A DNA stretch of 64,000 nt from DASQHL01 sp963843685 (GCA_963843685.1 CAWJLO010000028.1:1-64000), one strand, 5' to 3'; counted from the stretch's first letter, positions 28,464 to 37,762 are shown. A program made the numbers and translations. The notes: generated by a model from the sequence alone, not told the origin.

Positions 28464-29735
28464 TTGATTGATCGAGCCTCCATCCGGGTCCGAGCCGGTG
28501 ACGGTGGGCATGGCCTCATCAGCTTTCACCGCGAGAAGTTCGTGCCGCGGGGCGGTCCGGACGGCGGTGACGGCGGCCGTGGCGGAAACGTCGTGCTCGT
28601 CGCGGACCGGGCGGTGAACGGGCTCGGGTTGTTTCGGCATCGTAAGCAGTTCCAGGCGGATCGCGGCGGCAACGGTGCGGCGAACAAGAAGCACGGGAAG
28701 AACGGAACCGACCTGTTCCTGAAAGTGCCCCCCGGCACGATCGCGGTCCGCACGGACACGCAAGAGGTGATCGCCGACCTGGCGGTCGAAGGTCAGCGCG
28801 TCGTCGTGGCGAATGGCGGGAAGGGCGGGCGGGGAAACACGCACTTCGCATCGCCGAGCAACCAGGCGCCGCACATCTCCGAGACGGGGCAGCGGGGCGA
28901 GGAGCTGGCGATCGAGCTGGAGCTGAAGCTCATCTCGGATGTGGGGCTCGTGGGGTTGCCGAACGCCGGGAAGTCGACCTTGCTGACGACGGTCTCGCGG
29001 GCGACGCCAAAGGTGGCGGACTATCCGTTCACGACGCTGGAGCCGGTGCTTGGCGTGGTGGAGGCGGGGTACGACTCGTACGTGATGGCCGACCTGCCGG
29101 GGCTGATCGAGGGAGCGCACGAGGGGGCGGGGCTGGGGCTGGAGTTCCTCCGTCACGTGGAGCGCACGAGCCTGCTGATCCACGTCGTCGACGCGTCGCA
29201 GCCGGACCCGGCGCACGCGGTGGAGGTGATCGACCACGAGCTGGCGTCGTACGAGCCTTCGCTGGCGGACCGGCCGCAGATCCTGGCGTTCAACAAGATG
29301 GACGTGCCCGAGGCGGAGGAGCACCGGGGGGAGCTGGCGGGGCTGGCGGAGGCCCTGGGGCGGGACTGCGTGTTCATCTCGGCGGCGGCGCGGCAGGGGA
29401 CGGCGGAGCTGGGCAAGCTGGCCTTCGAGCGGCTGCAGCGGATCCGCGAACTGGCGCCCGTAGCGGTGGATGCGGCGGAGGCCGATGTGCCGGTGCTGCG
29501 GCCGCAGCCAAGACGGCAGCGGTTTACCATCGAGAGAGAGGACGGGGCGTATCGTGTCGTCGGCAACGAGCCGGTCGTGCTCGTGGAGATGCTGGCGCTG
29601 CAGTCGGACGAGTCGCGGGCGGAGGCGATGCGGCGGCTGGGGCGGATGGGCGTGGTTGCGGCGTTGCGGCGGGCCGGGGTGCGCGAGGGCGACGCGGTAC
29701 GCTTCGGCGAGATCGAGCTGAGCTGGGAAGAGTAA
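28464..29735 (+). CDS. obg: Obg/CgtA ribosome-associated GTPase
   Basis: A 423-residue essential GTPase that helps 50S subunit maturation and stress signalling. The glycine-rich Obg fold covers about 1-158 (RAGDGGHGLISFHREKFVP, GGDGGRGGNV). The G domain follows: GLPNAGKST (G1), DLPGLIEGAHEGAGLG (G3), FNKMD (G4) and ISAA (G5). A C-terminal OCT domain (about 345-423) ends in DAVRFGEIELSW. The start is TTG at 28464 without a strong ribosome site. nadD follows 11 bases later, a common bacterial pairing. Confidence 0.96.
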   Translation: MIDRASIRVRAGDGGHGLISFHREKFVPRGGPDGGDGGRGGNVVLVADRAVNGLGLFRHRKQFQADRGGNGAANKKHGKNGTDLFLKVPPGTIAVRTDTQEVIADLAVEGQRVVVANGGKGGRGNTHFASPSNQAPHISETGQRGEELAIELELKLISDVGLVGLPNAGKSTLLTTVSRATPKVADYPFTTLEPVLGVVEAGYDSYVMADLPGLIEGAHEGAGLGLEFLRHVERTSLLIHVVDASQPDPAHAVEVIDHELASYEPSLADRPQILAFNKMDVPEAEEHRGELAGLAEALGRDCVFISAAARQGTAELGKLAFERLQRIRELAPVAVDAAEADVPVLRPQPRRQRFTIEREDGAYRVVGNEPVVLVEMLALQSDESRAEAMRRLGRMGVVAALRRAGVREGDAVRFGEIELSWEE

Positions 29736-29746
29736 GGGGCTAGCGC

Positions 29747-30337
29747 GTGCGCATCGGCGTTCTAGGCGGCACGTTCGACCCGGTGCACATCGCGCACCTG
29801 CGGCTGGCGGAGGAGGCGCGCGAGGCGCTGCGGCTGGACGAGGTGATGTTCGTGCCGGCGGGCGACCCGTGGCGGAAGAGCGAGCATCCGATCACGGCGG
29901 CGGAGCACCGGCTTGCGATGCTGGAGCTGGCGGTCGAGGGAAACGACGACTTCGCGATCAGCAACATCGAGTTGCGGCGTGAGGGGCCGTCGTACACGGC
30001 AGACACGCTGGAGGCGCTGGCGGGGGAGCGGCTGGACGACGAGTTCTGGTTCATCATCGGGGCGGACGCGCTGGCGGACCTGCCGAACTGGCACGAGCCG
30101 GCGCGGATCGTGGCGCACGCGCGGCTCGCGGTGGCGCCGCGGGAGGCGCAGGACGCGAACGTCGCGGCGCTGACCATCCCGGGGATCTCGGAGCGCATCG
30201 ATACGTTCTCCATGCCGGAGCTGGACGTCTCGTCGAGCGACATCCGGGCGCGCGTGGCGGCGGGGCGGTCGATCCGGTACCTGGTGCCGGACGCGGTGGG
30301 GGGGTACATCGCGCGGCAGGGGCTGTACAGGGCGTGA
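29747..30337 (+). CDS. nadD: Nicotinate-nucleotide adenylyltransferase
   Basis: It adenylates nicotinate mononucleotide to deamido-NAD in NAD synthesis. The 196-residue product has the nucleotidyltransferase motifs GGTFDPVHIAHL near the N-terminus and SSSDIRARVAAG near the C-terminus, plus WFIIGADALADLPNWH typical of NadD. GTG at 29747 follows AAGGGG and lies 11 bases after obg, so both genes are probably in one operon. Confidence 0.95.
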   Translation: MRIGVLGGTFDPVHIAHLRLAEEAREALRLDEVMFVPAGDPWRKSEHPITAAEHRLAMLELAVEGNDDFAISNIELRREGPSYTADTLEALAGERLDDEFWFIIGADALADLPNWHEPARIVAHARLAVAPREAQDANVAALTIPGISERIDTFSMPELDVSSSDIRARVAAGRSIRYLVPDAVGGYIARQGLYRA

Positions 30338-30457
30338 CGTCGGTCGACAACGTGGCCGAGATGACGTTCGGATAGCCGCTGGCGGCCGTTCGGCCGCTGC
30401 GATCGTCCGACGGATCCGACTAACTTGTGCGCTGATGGAGCCTGAGAGGAGGCGCAC

Positions 30458-30928
30458 ATGCAGAGCATGAAGGATGCGGCGGCGGCGTTCCTGGCGCACA
30501 AGCGGGTGGCGGTGACGGGCGTGTCGCGCTCGCCGAAGGATCACGGCAGCAATACGGTGTACAAGCGGCTGCGTGAGCGCGGGTACGAGGTGTTCGCCGT
30601 CAACCCGAACGCGACGGAGGTGGAGGGGGATCCGTGCTATCCCGACCTGAAGTCAATCCCGGGCGGGGTCGAGGCGGTGGTGATCGGCACGCACGCGTCG
30701 CGCGCGGAAGGCGCGGTGCGGGAGTGCCACGATCTTGGGATCAACGAGGTGTGGATGCACCGCGGTCCCGGGGAGGGCAGCGTCTCGAAGGAGGCGACGG
30801 CGTGGGGGCGGGAGCACGGGATGACGGTGATCGACGGCGGGTGTCCGTGCATGTTCGGGCCGACGGCGGACTTCGGGCACAAGATCATGAAGCTGTTCCT
30901 GTCGTCGCACGTGCCGAAGCAGGTGTGA
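30458..30928 (+). CDS. CoA-binding domain protein (YccU-like)
   Basis: A 156-residue Rossmann-like protein with AVTGVSRSPKDHGSNTVYK, GYEVFAVNPN, VEAVVIGTHAS, INEVWMHRGPGEGS and MTVIDGGCPCMFG. This is the CoA-binding domain also found in succinyl-CoA synthetase alpha chains, here as a stand-alone protein. AGGAGG precedes the ATG. The molecular role of the stand-alone family is not established, so only nucleotide or CoA binding is claimed. Confidence 0.85.
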   Translation: MQSMKDAAAAFLAHKRVAVTGVSRSPKDHGSNTVYKRLRERGYEVFAVNPNATEVEGDPCYPDLKSIPGGVEAVVIGTHASRAEGAVRECHDLGINEVWMHRGPGEGSVSKEATAWGREHGMTVIDGGCPCMFGPTADFGHKIMKLFLSSHVPKQV

Positions 30929-30942
30929 CCCCCGCGGTCCGG

Positions 30943-31482
30943 CTACAGGCGGTCGAGGGCTTCGCCTTCGATGATGCGGTAGACCTCGCGCAGCGGGAGG
31001 TCGCGCTCTTCGGCGATGCGGCGGCAGACCTCGTACTCGGGCGCGACGCGCGGGGGCTCGCCGGGGAGGCGCTTCACCTTCACGGCGGCGGGGCCGAGGC
31101 TCGATTCGAACTCCAGCATCTCGCGCTGGGCCTCGTGGCGTGAGACGGGGCGGACGCGGACGCCGAGCGTCGACGTCTCGCGCAGGATGATGGCCGTGAT
31201 CTCGTGCTCGCGGTCGGCCGAGCAGAGGACGGTGAGCAGGACGCCGGGGCGGTTCTTCTTCATCTGTATGGGCTGGTACCAGACGTCGGCGGCGCCGGCG
31301 GCGAACAGGCGCTCCTGCACGTAGCCGTAGATCTCCGGGTTCATGTCGTCGATGTTCGTCTCGATCTGGAGCATCGCGGGACGCGCGGGCTCGACGGCAT
31401 CGCCGAGCCAGAGGCGGAGGACGTTGGGCCAGCCCTGGGGGTCGCGGCCGCCGGCGCCGTGGGCGACACCGGCCATCGTCAT
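30943..31482 (-). CDS. larC: LarC C-terminal part (LarC2-like)
   Basis: LarC is the nickel-inserting protein that completes the nickel-pincer cofactor of lactate racemase and related enzymes. This 179-residue frame carries the C-terminal half: GAGGRDPQGWPNVLRLWLG, ETNIDDMNPEIYGYVQERLF, KKNRPGVLLTVLC and ETSTLGVRV. In most species LarC is one chain of about 400 residues; in Lactobacillus plantarum it is made from larC1 and larC2 by ribosomal frameshifting. Here the frame continues upstream of the ATG as FERPAM and joins larC1 by a +1 step. The ATG at 31482 has only a weak GAGCG site, so separate translation is doubtful. Confidence 0.85.
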   Translation of the reverse strand: MTMAGVAHGAGGRDPQGWPNVLRLWLGDAVEPARPAMLQIETNIDDMNPEIYGYVQERLFAAGAADVWYQPIQMKKNRPGVLLTVLCSADREHEITAIILRETSTLGVRVRPVSRHEAQREMLEFESSLGPAAVKVKRLPGEPPRVAPEYEVCRRIAEERDLPLREVYRIIEGEALDRL

Positions 31483-31492
31483 GGCGGGGCGC

Positions 31493-32122
31493 TCAAACGT
31501 CGGCGAGCGCGGTCACGATCGCGGCGCCCGTGGGCGTCACCATCTCCATCGGCCGGTCGCTGGAAGACGAGGCGAGGGGAGCGCCGGACATCGCCATGAG
31601 CTCGAGCGTTGCCGGGGCGGGCACGGGGATATCGCCGTGCATCGAGCGGGCGGTGCCGCCACCGGCGGGGAGGGGCGAGCAGTAGAGGCGCTCGACGCCG
31701 AGCAGGCGCAGGCCGACGACGGCGCCGACGACATCGACGATGGCGTCGAGCGCGCCGACTTCGTGGAACTCGATCTCCGTCTCGGGGACGCCGTGGACGC
31801 GCGCCTCGGCCGTCGCGAGGAGGTGGAAGACGTTCGATGCGCGGTCGCGATCGGCCTGTGGCAGCGACGAGGCACCGATGATGGCGAGAATGTCGGGGAG
31901 GCGGCGGTGCGGCTGCGGGCTCTCGGCGAGATCGACGTGGGCGAGGGTGGCGGCGATGGCGCCACGGCGGACGGGCTCTGCGCGGAGGGACCAGCCAGGG
32001 ACGTCGAGCTTCGCGAGCTCGGCGGAGAGGGCGGCCGCGTCGACGCCGGCGTCGATGAGCGCGCCGAGCAGCATGTCGCCGCTGACGCCGGAGAAGCAGT
32101 CGAGGTAGGCGATGCGGGTCAT
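31493..32122 (-). CDS. larC: LarC N-terminal part (LarC1-like)
   Basis: The 209-residue N-terminal half of LarC: YLDCFSGVSGDMLLGALIDAG, then EIEFHEVGALDAIVDVVGA and PVPAPATLELM, and PTGAAIVTALAD near its end. It stops at TGA (31493-31495) in the context GTT-TGA-G. Slipping one base forward reads TTT-GAG-CGC and enters the downstream frame, giving a full LarC of about 392 residues. This could be programmed recoding, as known for LarC in Lactobacillus, or a sequencing indel. No larA, larB or larE is in the window. No ribosome site is seen; TAGGCT lies 6 bases beyond a short spacer from the start. Confidence 0.87.
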   Translation of the reverse strand: MTRIAYLDCFSGVSGDMLLGALIDAGVDAAALSAELAKLDVPGWSLRAEPVRRGAIAATLAHVDLAESPQPHRRLPDILAIIGASSLPQADRDRASNVFHLLATAEARVHGVPETEIEFHEVGALDAIVDVVGAVVGLRLLGVERLYCSPLPAGGGTARSMHGDIPVPAPATLELMAMSGAPLASSSSDRPMEMVTPTGAAIVTALADV

Positions 32123-32234
32123 GGCATAAGCCTACCCCGGCTTGACGCGCCCCGGTAAGGAGCAAGGAGAGCAGGCAGCTGCTGGGGTATGCTTCTCGCC
32201 ACACCCCGCCGAACTTGTCTTCGAGGTCCATCGA

Positions 32235-33839
32235 ATGCCGCCACGTCGCCGGGGTCTGCTGTTTTCGGCGCTCGTGCTCCTCGTCACAGGCATCGGCGCA
32301 TTCGGTCCCGGCGGCGGGCCGCAACGGCAGGCGGCGCCGACGGGGCGGGCGGCGGACGACGCGTGGACGACGGCGTGGGAGCGTGATCCGCTTTCGACGA
32401 CGGTGACGACCTCGACGACGACCGTACAGGCGACGGTGCCGGCGCAGATCAGCAACCAGACGCTGCGGCTGATGGTCTGGACGACGGCGGGCGGCTCCCA
32501 GGTAAGGGTGAAATTCACCAACCGCTTCTCGACGTCGCCGCTCGACATCTCGTCGGCGCACGTCGCGCTGCGGCAGTCGGGGGGAGCGATCCAGGCGGGG
32601 ACCGATCGCGCGCTCACGTTTGGCGGGAGCGCGTCGGTGACGATCGCTGGTGGCGATGAGGTCTGGAGCGACGCCGCCGTCCTGGACGTCCCTCAACACG
32701 CGGACCTGGCGATCAGCATGTACCTGCCCGGGACGTTCACGCCGCAGACGTTCCACCCGACGGGGCTCAAGACGAGCTACCTGTCCCAGACGGGCAACTT
32801 CGTCTCGTCGGGGACGATGCCGGCTCCCACGGGCTTCGCTACGAAGACGACGACACAGGTGCTGTTCGTATCGCAGGTGGAGGTGCTGGCCCCGGATGCG
32901 CCGGTGACCATCGTCGCGCTGGGCGACTCGATCACGGACGGCGCGTGCTCGACGACCGATACGAACGGCGGCTGGCCCGACCGCCTTTCGGCGCGGCTCC
33001 CGGCGCTGGCGGACGGGACACCGGTCGCTATCGTCAACGCCGGTATCGGCTCGAACCGCTTCGAGGCGTCGGACGGCGCGGGGCTGTCCGGGCTGCATCG
33101 GCTGCCGGACGTGCTGGCGCTGCCCGGAGTGCGGTGGGTCATCGTGTTCGAAGGCATCAACGACATCTCGTACGAGCACGCCAGCGCGGGCGCGATCATC
33201 GGCGCGTACGAGGCGGCGATCGCGCAGGCGCACGAGGCCGGGGTGGGCGTGATCGGCGTGCCGCTGCTGCCGATCAAGCATTCGACGAAGGACGTCGGCA
33301 ACAACGAGGCGACGAGGGAGGCCGTCAACGACTGGATCCGCACGAGCGGCGCGTTCGACCGGATCATCGACTTTGATCCGGTGATGGCCGATCCGGCCGA
33401 CCCATTGAGCCTTCGGTCCAACCTGACGTGCGACCACGTCCACCCGAACCAGGCCGGCTACGCAGCGATGGCCAACGCGATCGACCTCACCATCTTCGAG
33501 GACACGGCCGGGGCGACGCCGACCAGCACCGTTACGCCGGTGCCGTCTTCAACGGGCACGAGCACGCCAACACCATCCTCGACGGCGACTGATACACCGA
33601 CAGCGACGCCGACCGACACGGATACGCCGACGGCGAGCGTGACCGAGACCGAGGTCCCTTCGACGCCCGGGCCGCCGAGCGTCGGCGGCGTAGCGTCCGC
33701 GCCAGACCTGAGCGTGTTGCCCACGAGCGCTCCAGCGAGAGGCCGCCGGACGCGCGCAGTCAGCATCGGCGTGGTGGCGGTTAGCGTCGTCCTGGTGTTC
33801 GGCGCGTCGGCTGGCTGGCGCTGGAGGCGGCGGATGTAG
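32235..33839 (+). CDS. Exported SGNH/GDSL hydrolase with PSVGG anchor
   Basis: The ATG at 32235 (GAGG 8-9 bases upstream) opens a signal peptide (LLFSALVLLVTGIGAFG). Residues about 40-215 are a beta-rich domain. The catalytic domain (about 215-415) shows the SGNH blocks: VALGDSITDG (Ser), GIGSNRF (Gly/Asn region), EGINDIS (Asn) and CDHVHPNQAG (Asp-His). It would be an ester hydrolase acting on surface or external carbohydrate esters or lipids. A Thr/Pro/Asp-rich stalk (about 425-480) leads to GPPSVGGVASAPDL, a Pro-rich linker, a membrane helix and WRWRRRM. This tail is shared with two other proteins in the window. Confidence 0.88.
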   Translation: MPPRRRGLLFSALVLLVTGIGAFGPGGGPQRQAAPTGRAADDAWTTAWERDPLSTTVTTSTTTVQATVPAQISNQTLRLMVWTTAGGSQVRVKFTNRFSTSPLDISSAHVALRQSGGAIQAGTDRALTFGGSASVTIAGGDEVWSDAAVLDVPQHADLAISMYLPGTFTPQTFHPTGLKTSYLSQTGNFVSSGTMPAPTGFATKTTTQVLFVSQVEVLAPDAPVTIVALGDSITDGACSTTDTNGGWPDRLSARLPALADGTPVAIVNAGIGSNRFEASDGAGLSGLHRLPDVLALPGVRWVIVFEGINDISYEHASAGAIIGAYEAAIAQAHEAGVGVIGVPLLPIKHSTKDVGNNEATREAVNDWIRTSGAFDRIIDFDPVMADPADPLSLRSNLTCDHVHPNQAGYAAMANAIDLTIFEDTAGATPTSTVTPVPSSTGTSTPTPSSTATDTPTATPTDTDTPTASVTETEVPSTPGPPSVGGVASAPDLSVLPTSAPARGRRTRAVSIGVVAVSVVLVFGASAGWRWRRRM

Positions 33840-33869
33840 GGGGGCGCAGGCTGGGGCCCCAATCCTCGA

Positions 33870-34027
33870 ATCAGAGCAGCGACCACCAGGCACCTTCCGA
33901 CTTGCCGGGGGCCTTCTACGACAAGCAGGGCGGACTGTGGTTCTCGACGAACGGTTATTACGTCGTGGTTAGTGGAAGCAGCGATTTGCTGGAGCAAGCG
34001 GCGTCGATCATCGCAGCGAAGCTCTAA
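33870..34027 (+). pseudogene. C-terminal remnant of an unknown protein
   Basis: One plus-strand frame ending in TAA at 34027 reads QAPSDLPGAFYDKQGGLWFS, TNGYYVVVSGSSD and LLEQAASIIAAKL. This looks like the end of a real globular or lipoprotein domain, but no start or upstream part exists; the frame runs back into the SGNH gene. It is probably left from a deletion. Confidence 0.4.
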
Positions 34028-34070
34028 TCCGCTGCACGCCTGCTCGCAGCGGCGGGAGTGCGGCGGGCAG

Positions 34071-35104
34071 TCAGACGACGTGGGCGCGGGTGATGTCGGT
34101 GAGTGAAGGTGTACCGAGCAGCGCCATGACGTTGCGCAACTCGTCGCCGAGGAGTCCAGCGCGAGACGGACGCCGGCCGCGCCGTCGTAGGCGAGGGCGT
34201 AGATGATGGGCCGGCCGACGAAGACGGCGCGCGCGCCGAGCGCCAGCGCGGTCGCGACGTCGGTGCCGCGCCGCACGCCGCCGTCGAGATAGACCTCCAG
34301 GTGGTCAGCGGCCGCGTCGACGACCTCCTCGAGCACGTCCACCGTCGCCTGCGAGCGGTCGAGCTGGCGGGCGCCGTGGTTCGAGACCCAGACCGCGTCG
34401 ACGCCGTGCTCGACCGCGAGACGCGCGTCCTCGGCCGTCATGATGCCCTTGAGGACGATCGGGAGGGACGTCGTACGGCGCAGCCAGGCGAGGTCGCGCC
34501 AGGAGAAGGTGTTGGGCACGCCGGAGCCGGCGCCTCGGGCGGGCTCGGCGGCGAAGTTGCCGAAGGTGTTGGCGTCGACGTCCCACGCGTGGCGCAGCTC
34601 ACGCTCGCGGCGGCCGGAGACGGCGAGGTCGACGGTGAGGACGATGGCGGCGTAGCCGGCGTCTTCCGCGCGCTTCAGCAAACGCTCGCTGCGGGGCCCC
34701 GTGTTGTCCTGGGTGTAGAACTGGAACCAGCGCGGGCCGTCGCACGCCGCCGCGATCTCCTCGAGCGAGCGGGAAGCGCTGGTCGACGCGCAGAACAGCA
34801 CGCCGGCTTCCGCCGCGGCGCGGGCGGTGGCGCACTCTCCCTCCGGGTGCGCCAGCGCGTGGAGCGCGGTCGGTGCGACGCCGAACGGCTGGGCGACCTT
34901 GGCGCCGAGCAGCGTGGCCGTCGTATCGATCGTTGACACGTCGATGAGCACGCGTGGACGCAAGCGGCGGCGGGCGAACGCGGCCTCGTTCTCGGCGAGC
35001 GTGACCCCGTCCATGGCGCCGCCGGCGTAGTAGGCGAAGGGGCCGGGGGGCACGCGCTCGCGGGCGAGATCCTCGAAGTCACGCAGGTTGAGGGGTTGCT
35101 GCAT
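34071..35104 (-). CDS. FMN-dependent 2-hydroxy-acid oxidase/dehydrogenase, frameshifted near its end
   Basis: It oxidises L-2-hydroxy acids (glycolate, lactate or similar) with FMN. Landmarks are FAYYAGGAMDGVTL, VAPTALHALAHPEGE, WFQFYTQ, AIVLTVDLAVSGRRERE, the Lys and His region PIVLKGIMTAEDAR and WVSNHGARQLD (catalytic His), and YLDGGVRRGTDV with GRPIIYAL. Near 34154 a one-base loss (GG to G) shifts the frame. Beyond it the other frame gives LLGDELRNVMALLGTPSL and THE-like end ITRAHVV with TGA at 34071. Repaired, the protein has the normal length of about 344 residues. It diverges from the TcuA-like gene. Confidence 0.88.
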
Positions 35105-35172
35105 CGAGCCATGGTAGACGCGGCACGCGTCGCCGGGTAGCACGTTCGGGCGGCTCGGCGCATGATGGCGCT

Positions 35173-36642
35173 GTGAGCGAGTACGACGTCGTGGTGGTGG
35201 GCGGCGGGAACGCGGCGCTGTGCGCGGCGCTCTCGGCGCGGGACCACGGGGCGCGCGTGCTGGTGCTGGAGCGGGCGCCGGAGCACCTGCGCGGCGGCAA
35301 CACCTACTTCACCGGGGGCGGCTTTCGCTTTCCCTATGAGGGTCTCGACGACATCCGGCGGCTGATCCCGGAGCTGACCGACGCGGAGGCGCGCCAGGTC
35401 GACGTGGGGTCGTACACGGGCGAGCAGATGTACGCCGACATGATGCGCGTGTCGGAGGGGCTGGCGGACGACGCGCTGACGGACACGGTGGTGCGGCAGG
35501 CGTACGCGACGATGCTCTGGCTGCGCGATCGGGGCGTGCGCTGGGTGCTGCAGTACGGGCGGCAGGCATTCAAGGTCGATGGGGTGCTGCGGTTCTGGGG
35601 CGGGCTGATCACGGAGGCGGTGGGAGGCGGCGCCGGGCTGTCGGACAGCCTCTTCGCGGCGGCGGAGCGTGCGGGGGTTGAGGTGCGGTACGGGGCGAAG
35701 GTCATGGGGCTCGTGCGCGACGTCTCGGGCGGGATCGCGGGCGTCTTCGTGCAGGACGCGGAGATGACGGAGGAGATCGAGGCGCGCGCGGTGGTGCTGG
35801 CGTGCGGGGGGTTCGAGGCGAACGCGGAGATGCGGGCGCGGTACCTGGGGCCGGGGTGGGAGCTGGCGAAGGTGCGGGGGACGAAGTTCAACACGGGCGA
35901 CGGGATCCGCATGGCGCTCGACGCGGGGGCGATGGCGTACGGGCACTGGAGCGGGTGTCACGCTGTGGCGTGGGACATCAACGCGCCGCCGTTCGGCAAC
36001 CGGGCGATGGGCGATCTGTACCAGAAGCACTCGTACCCGTTCGGGATCGTGGTGAACGTCGACGGGGAGCGGTTCGTCGACGAGGGGGCGGACTTCCGCA
36101 ACTACACGTACGCGCGGTACGGGCGGGAGATCCTGAAGCAGCCGCAGCGGGCCGCGTTCCAGATCTTCGACGCGAAGACGGTGCCGCTGCTGCGCGACGA
36201 GTACCGGATCGCGCAGGCGACGAAGGCGACGGCGGAGACGATCCCGGAGCTGGCGTCGGCGCTGGGGATCGACGTCGACGGGCTGACGCGCACGGTGTCG
36301 GCGTTCAACGCGGGGGTGTGTGCGGGGGAGTTCGACCCGACGCGGCTGGACGGGAAGGGGACGACGGGCGTGACGCCGGCGAAGTCGAACTGGGCGCAGC
36401 GGATCGACACGCCGCCGTACGCCGGGTTCGCGGTGACGTGCGGGATCACGTTCACGTTCGGCGGGCTGCGCGTGGACGCGCGGGCGCAGGTGCTGGACGG
36501 CGACGAGCGGCCGATGCGGGGGCTGTACGCGGCGGGAGAGCTGGTGGGCGGGCTGTTCTACTTCAACTACGCGGGCGGATCGGGGCTGATGGCGGGGGCG
36601 GTGCTGGGGCGGATCGCGGGGGCGTCGGCGGCTGCGGGGTGA
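35173..36642 (+). CDS. tcuA: FAD-dependent tricarballylate dehydrogenase (TcuA) or related fumarate-reductase-type flavoprotein
   Basis: A 489-residue flavoprotein. The N-terminus has the FAD-binding VVVVGGGNAALCAALSARDHG, followed by LRGGNTYFTGGGFRFPYEG, a signature of TcuA-type enzymes. Further points are VVLACGGFEAN, GDGIRMALDAGA, FGIVVNVDGERFVDEGADF, ITFTFGGLRVD and the C-terminal FAD site GLYAAGELVGGLFYFNYAGGSGL. TcuA oxidises tricarballylate to cis-aconitate. No TcuB or TcuC partner is adjacent, so another dicarboxylate- or steroid-like substrate remains possible. GTG start at 35173. Confidence 0.83.
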   Translation: MSEYDVVVVGGGNAALCAALSARDHGARVLVLERAPEHLRGGNTYFTGGGFRFPYEGLDDIRRLIPELTDAEARQVDVGSYTGEQMYADMMRVSEGLADDALTDTVVRQAYATMLWLRDRGVRWVLQYGRQAFKVDGVLRFWGGLITEAVGGGAGLSDSLFAAAERAGVEVRYGAKVMGLVRDVSGGIAGVFVQDAEMTEEIEARAVVLACGGFEANAEMRARYLGPGWELAKVRGTKFNTGDGIRMALDAGAMAYGHWSGCHAVAWDINAPPFGNRAMGDLYQKHSYPFGIVVNVDGERFVDEGADFRNYTYARYGREILKQPQRAAFQIFDAKTVPLLRDEYRIAQATKATAETIPELASALGIDVDGLTRTVSAFNAGVCAGEFDPTRLDGKGTTGVTPAKSNWAQRIDTPPYAGFAVTCGITFTFGGLRVDARAQVLDGDERPMRGLYAAGELVGGLFYFNYAGGSGLMAGAVLGRIAGASAAAG

Positions 36643-37042
36643 GCGCGGAGCGACTGTTTCGCGCGCGAGGCACGGGACCTCGCGGCGGCCAACCATAAGC
36701 CAACCGTCAGGTAGGGGTAATCCGCGGCGCGTACGCTCCCGGAGTCGGCGCGATATCCGAATGTGGTGGCGCGACGAGCACGAGGCCGGACGCACACGTA
36801 CAGAGCTTCTGACGACGTGGCGGAGCCGTGCCGTGAGTTCGTTGCGCGGGGACACAGCGGGCGGGCAGACGACTACGCCATTCTTGGGGGATCGACGGGC
36901 AGCGCGTGCTGACGCCGACGCTGCAGGGGAACGGCATCTTCTGCGGGAGTGTCAGCTGGGCGCCCCGACGGCACGGAGACCCTCGTGGCGTCGGCGAACG
37001 GGAACTGAGGGGGGCGGAACTGGCGGGCAGGGCTCCGGCGAT
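36643..37042 (+). other. Intergenic region without a supported gene
   Basis: About 400 bases between two convergent genes. All open frames are short or mirror the flanking genes. No RNA gene, terminator with a T run or promoter could be picked. Confidence 0.4.
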
Positions 37043-37762
37043 CTACGTCCTCAGATGCCGGTCGAAGAAGGCGAGGATGCGGGCGCGGGCGTCCCGGGCG
37101 GACGGATCGTGGTACTCGCTATGCATCAAGGGCGCCGTCACTCTAACGAGCGCCGGGACCTCCGACGGGCGGTGGTCGTTGAGGAATGAGTGGCCGGCGT
37201 CCGGGTACACCTTCACGTCGTGGTCGATGCCGTTGGCGGTGAGGGCGCGCTCCAGGCGAGCTGGGTCGCTGCGGAGCGTGTTGTCCTTCGCGCCGTAGCT
37301 GCCGACGATGGGGCAGGCGTCGGCGAGGAGGGTGTCGGCGTCCTTCGGCACGGCGCCGTAGTTGACGCTGGAGGCGGCGTAGCCGCCGTTCGGCGCGAGC
37401 AGCAGCGCGAAGCCGCCGCCCATGCAGAAGCCGATGACGCCGATGCGGCCGGTGCAGTCTTCGCGTCCGGCGAGCCACTGCCGGACCGCTTCGATGTCGT
37501 CGAACGTCTGGCCGCGGCGCGCCATCGCATCGCGCATGGCGCGCACGACGCAGCGCAGCTTCATGCCGCGGAAGAGGAGATCGGGCGCGGCCGCCAGGTA
37601 GCCGGCGCCGGCGAGCCAGTCCGCCTGCGCGCGCAGGTCGCGGGTCATGCCGAGCGCGTCGTGGATGATGACGACGCCAGGCCACGGGCCATCGCCCTCG
37701 GGCCGTGCGAGGACGAGGGGCATCGACCTGCCGTCGCGGGTGGCGATCGTGGCCTCAGGCAT
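37043..37762 (-). CDS. Dienelactone hydrolase family protein
   Basis: The ATG at 37762 overlaps the end of the upstream DinB gene, giving 239 residues. The alpha/beta-hydrolase triad of the dienelactone family is visible: Cys nucleophile in GVIGFCMGGGFAL, Asp in YGAKDNTLR and His in DAGHSFLNDH. PGVVIIHDALGMTRDLR is the oxyanion-hole strand. The reaction would be hydrolysis of a lactone or ester in the cytoplasm; the substrate is not known. Overlap with the DinB gene indicates one transcript. Confidence 0.88.
   Translation of the reverse strand: MPEATIATRDGRSMPLVLARPEGDGPWPGVVIIHDALGMTRDLRAQADWLAGAGYLAAAPDLLFRGMKLRCVVRAMRDAMARRGQTFDDIEAVRQWLAGREDCTGRIGVIGFCMGGGFALLLAPNGGYAASSVNYGAVPKDADTLLADACPIVGSYGAKDNTLRSDPARLERALTANGIDHDVKVYPDAGHSFLNDHRPSEVPALVRVTAPLMHSEYHDPSARDARARILAFFDRHLRT

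Noticed and set aside
31479..33443. Open frame of 654 codons on the minus strand across larC1 and the SGNH gene
   Set aside because: It reads larC1 out of frame and the SGNH gene in antisense; no motif is seen.
30943..35104. A lactate utilisation operon formed by larC and the 2-hydroxy-acid oxidase
   Set aside because: They are on the same strand but separated by an opposite-strand SGNH gene, and larA, larB and larE are absent; proximity alone is weak.
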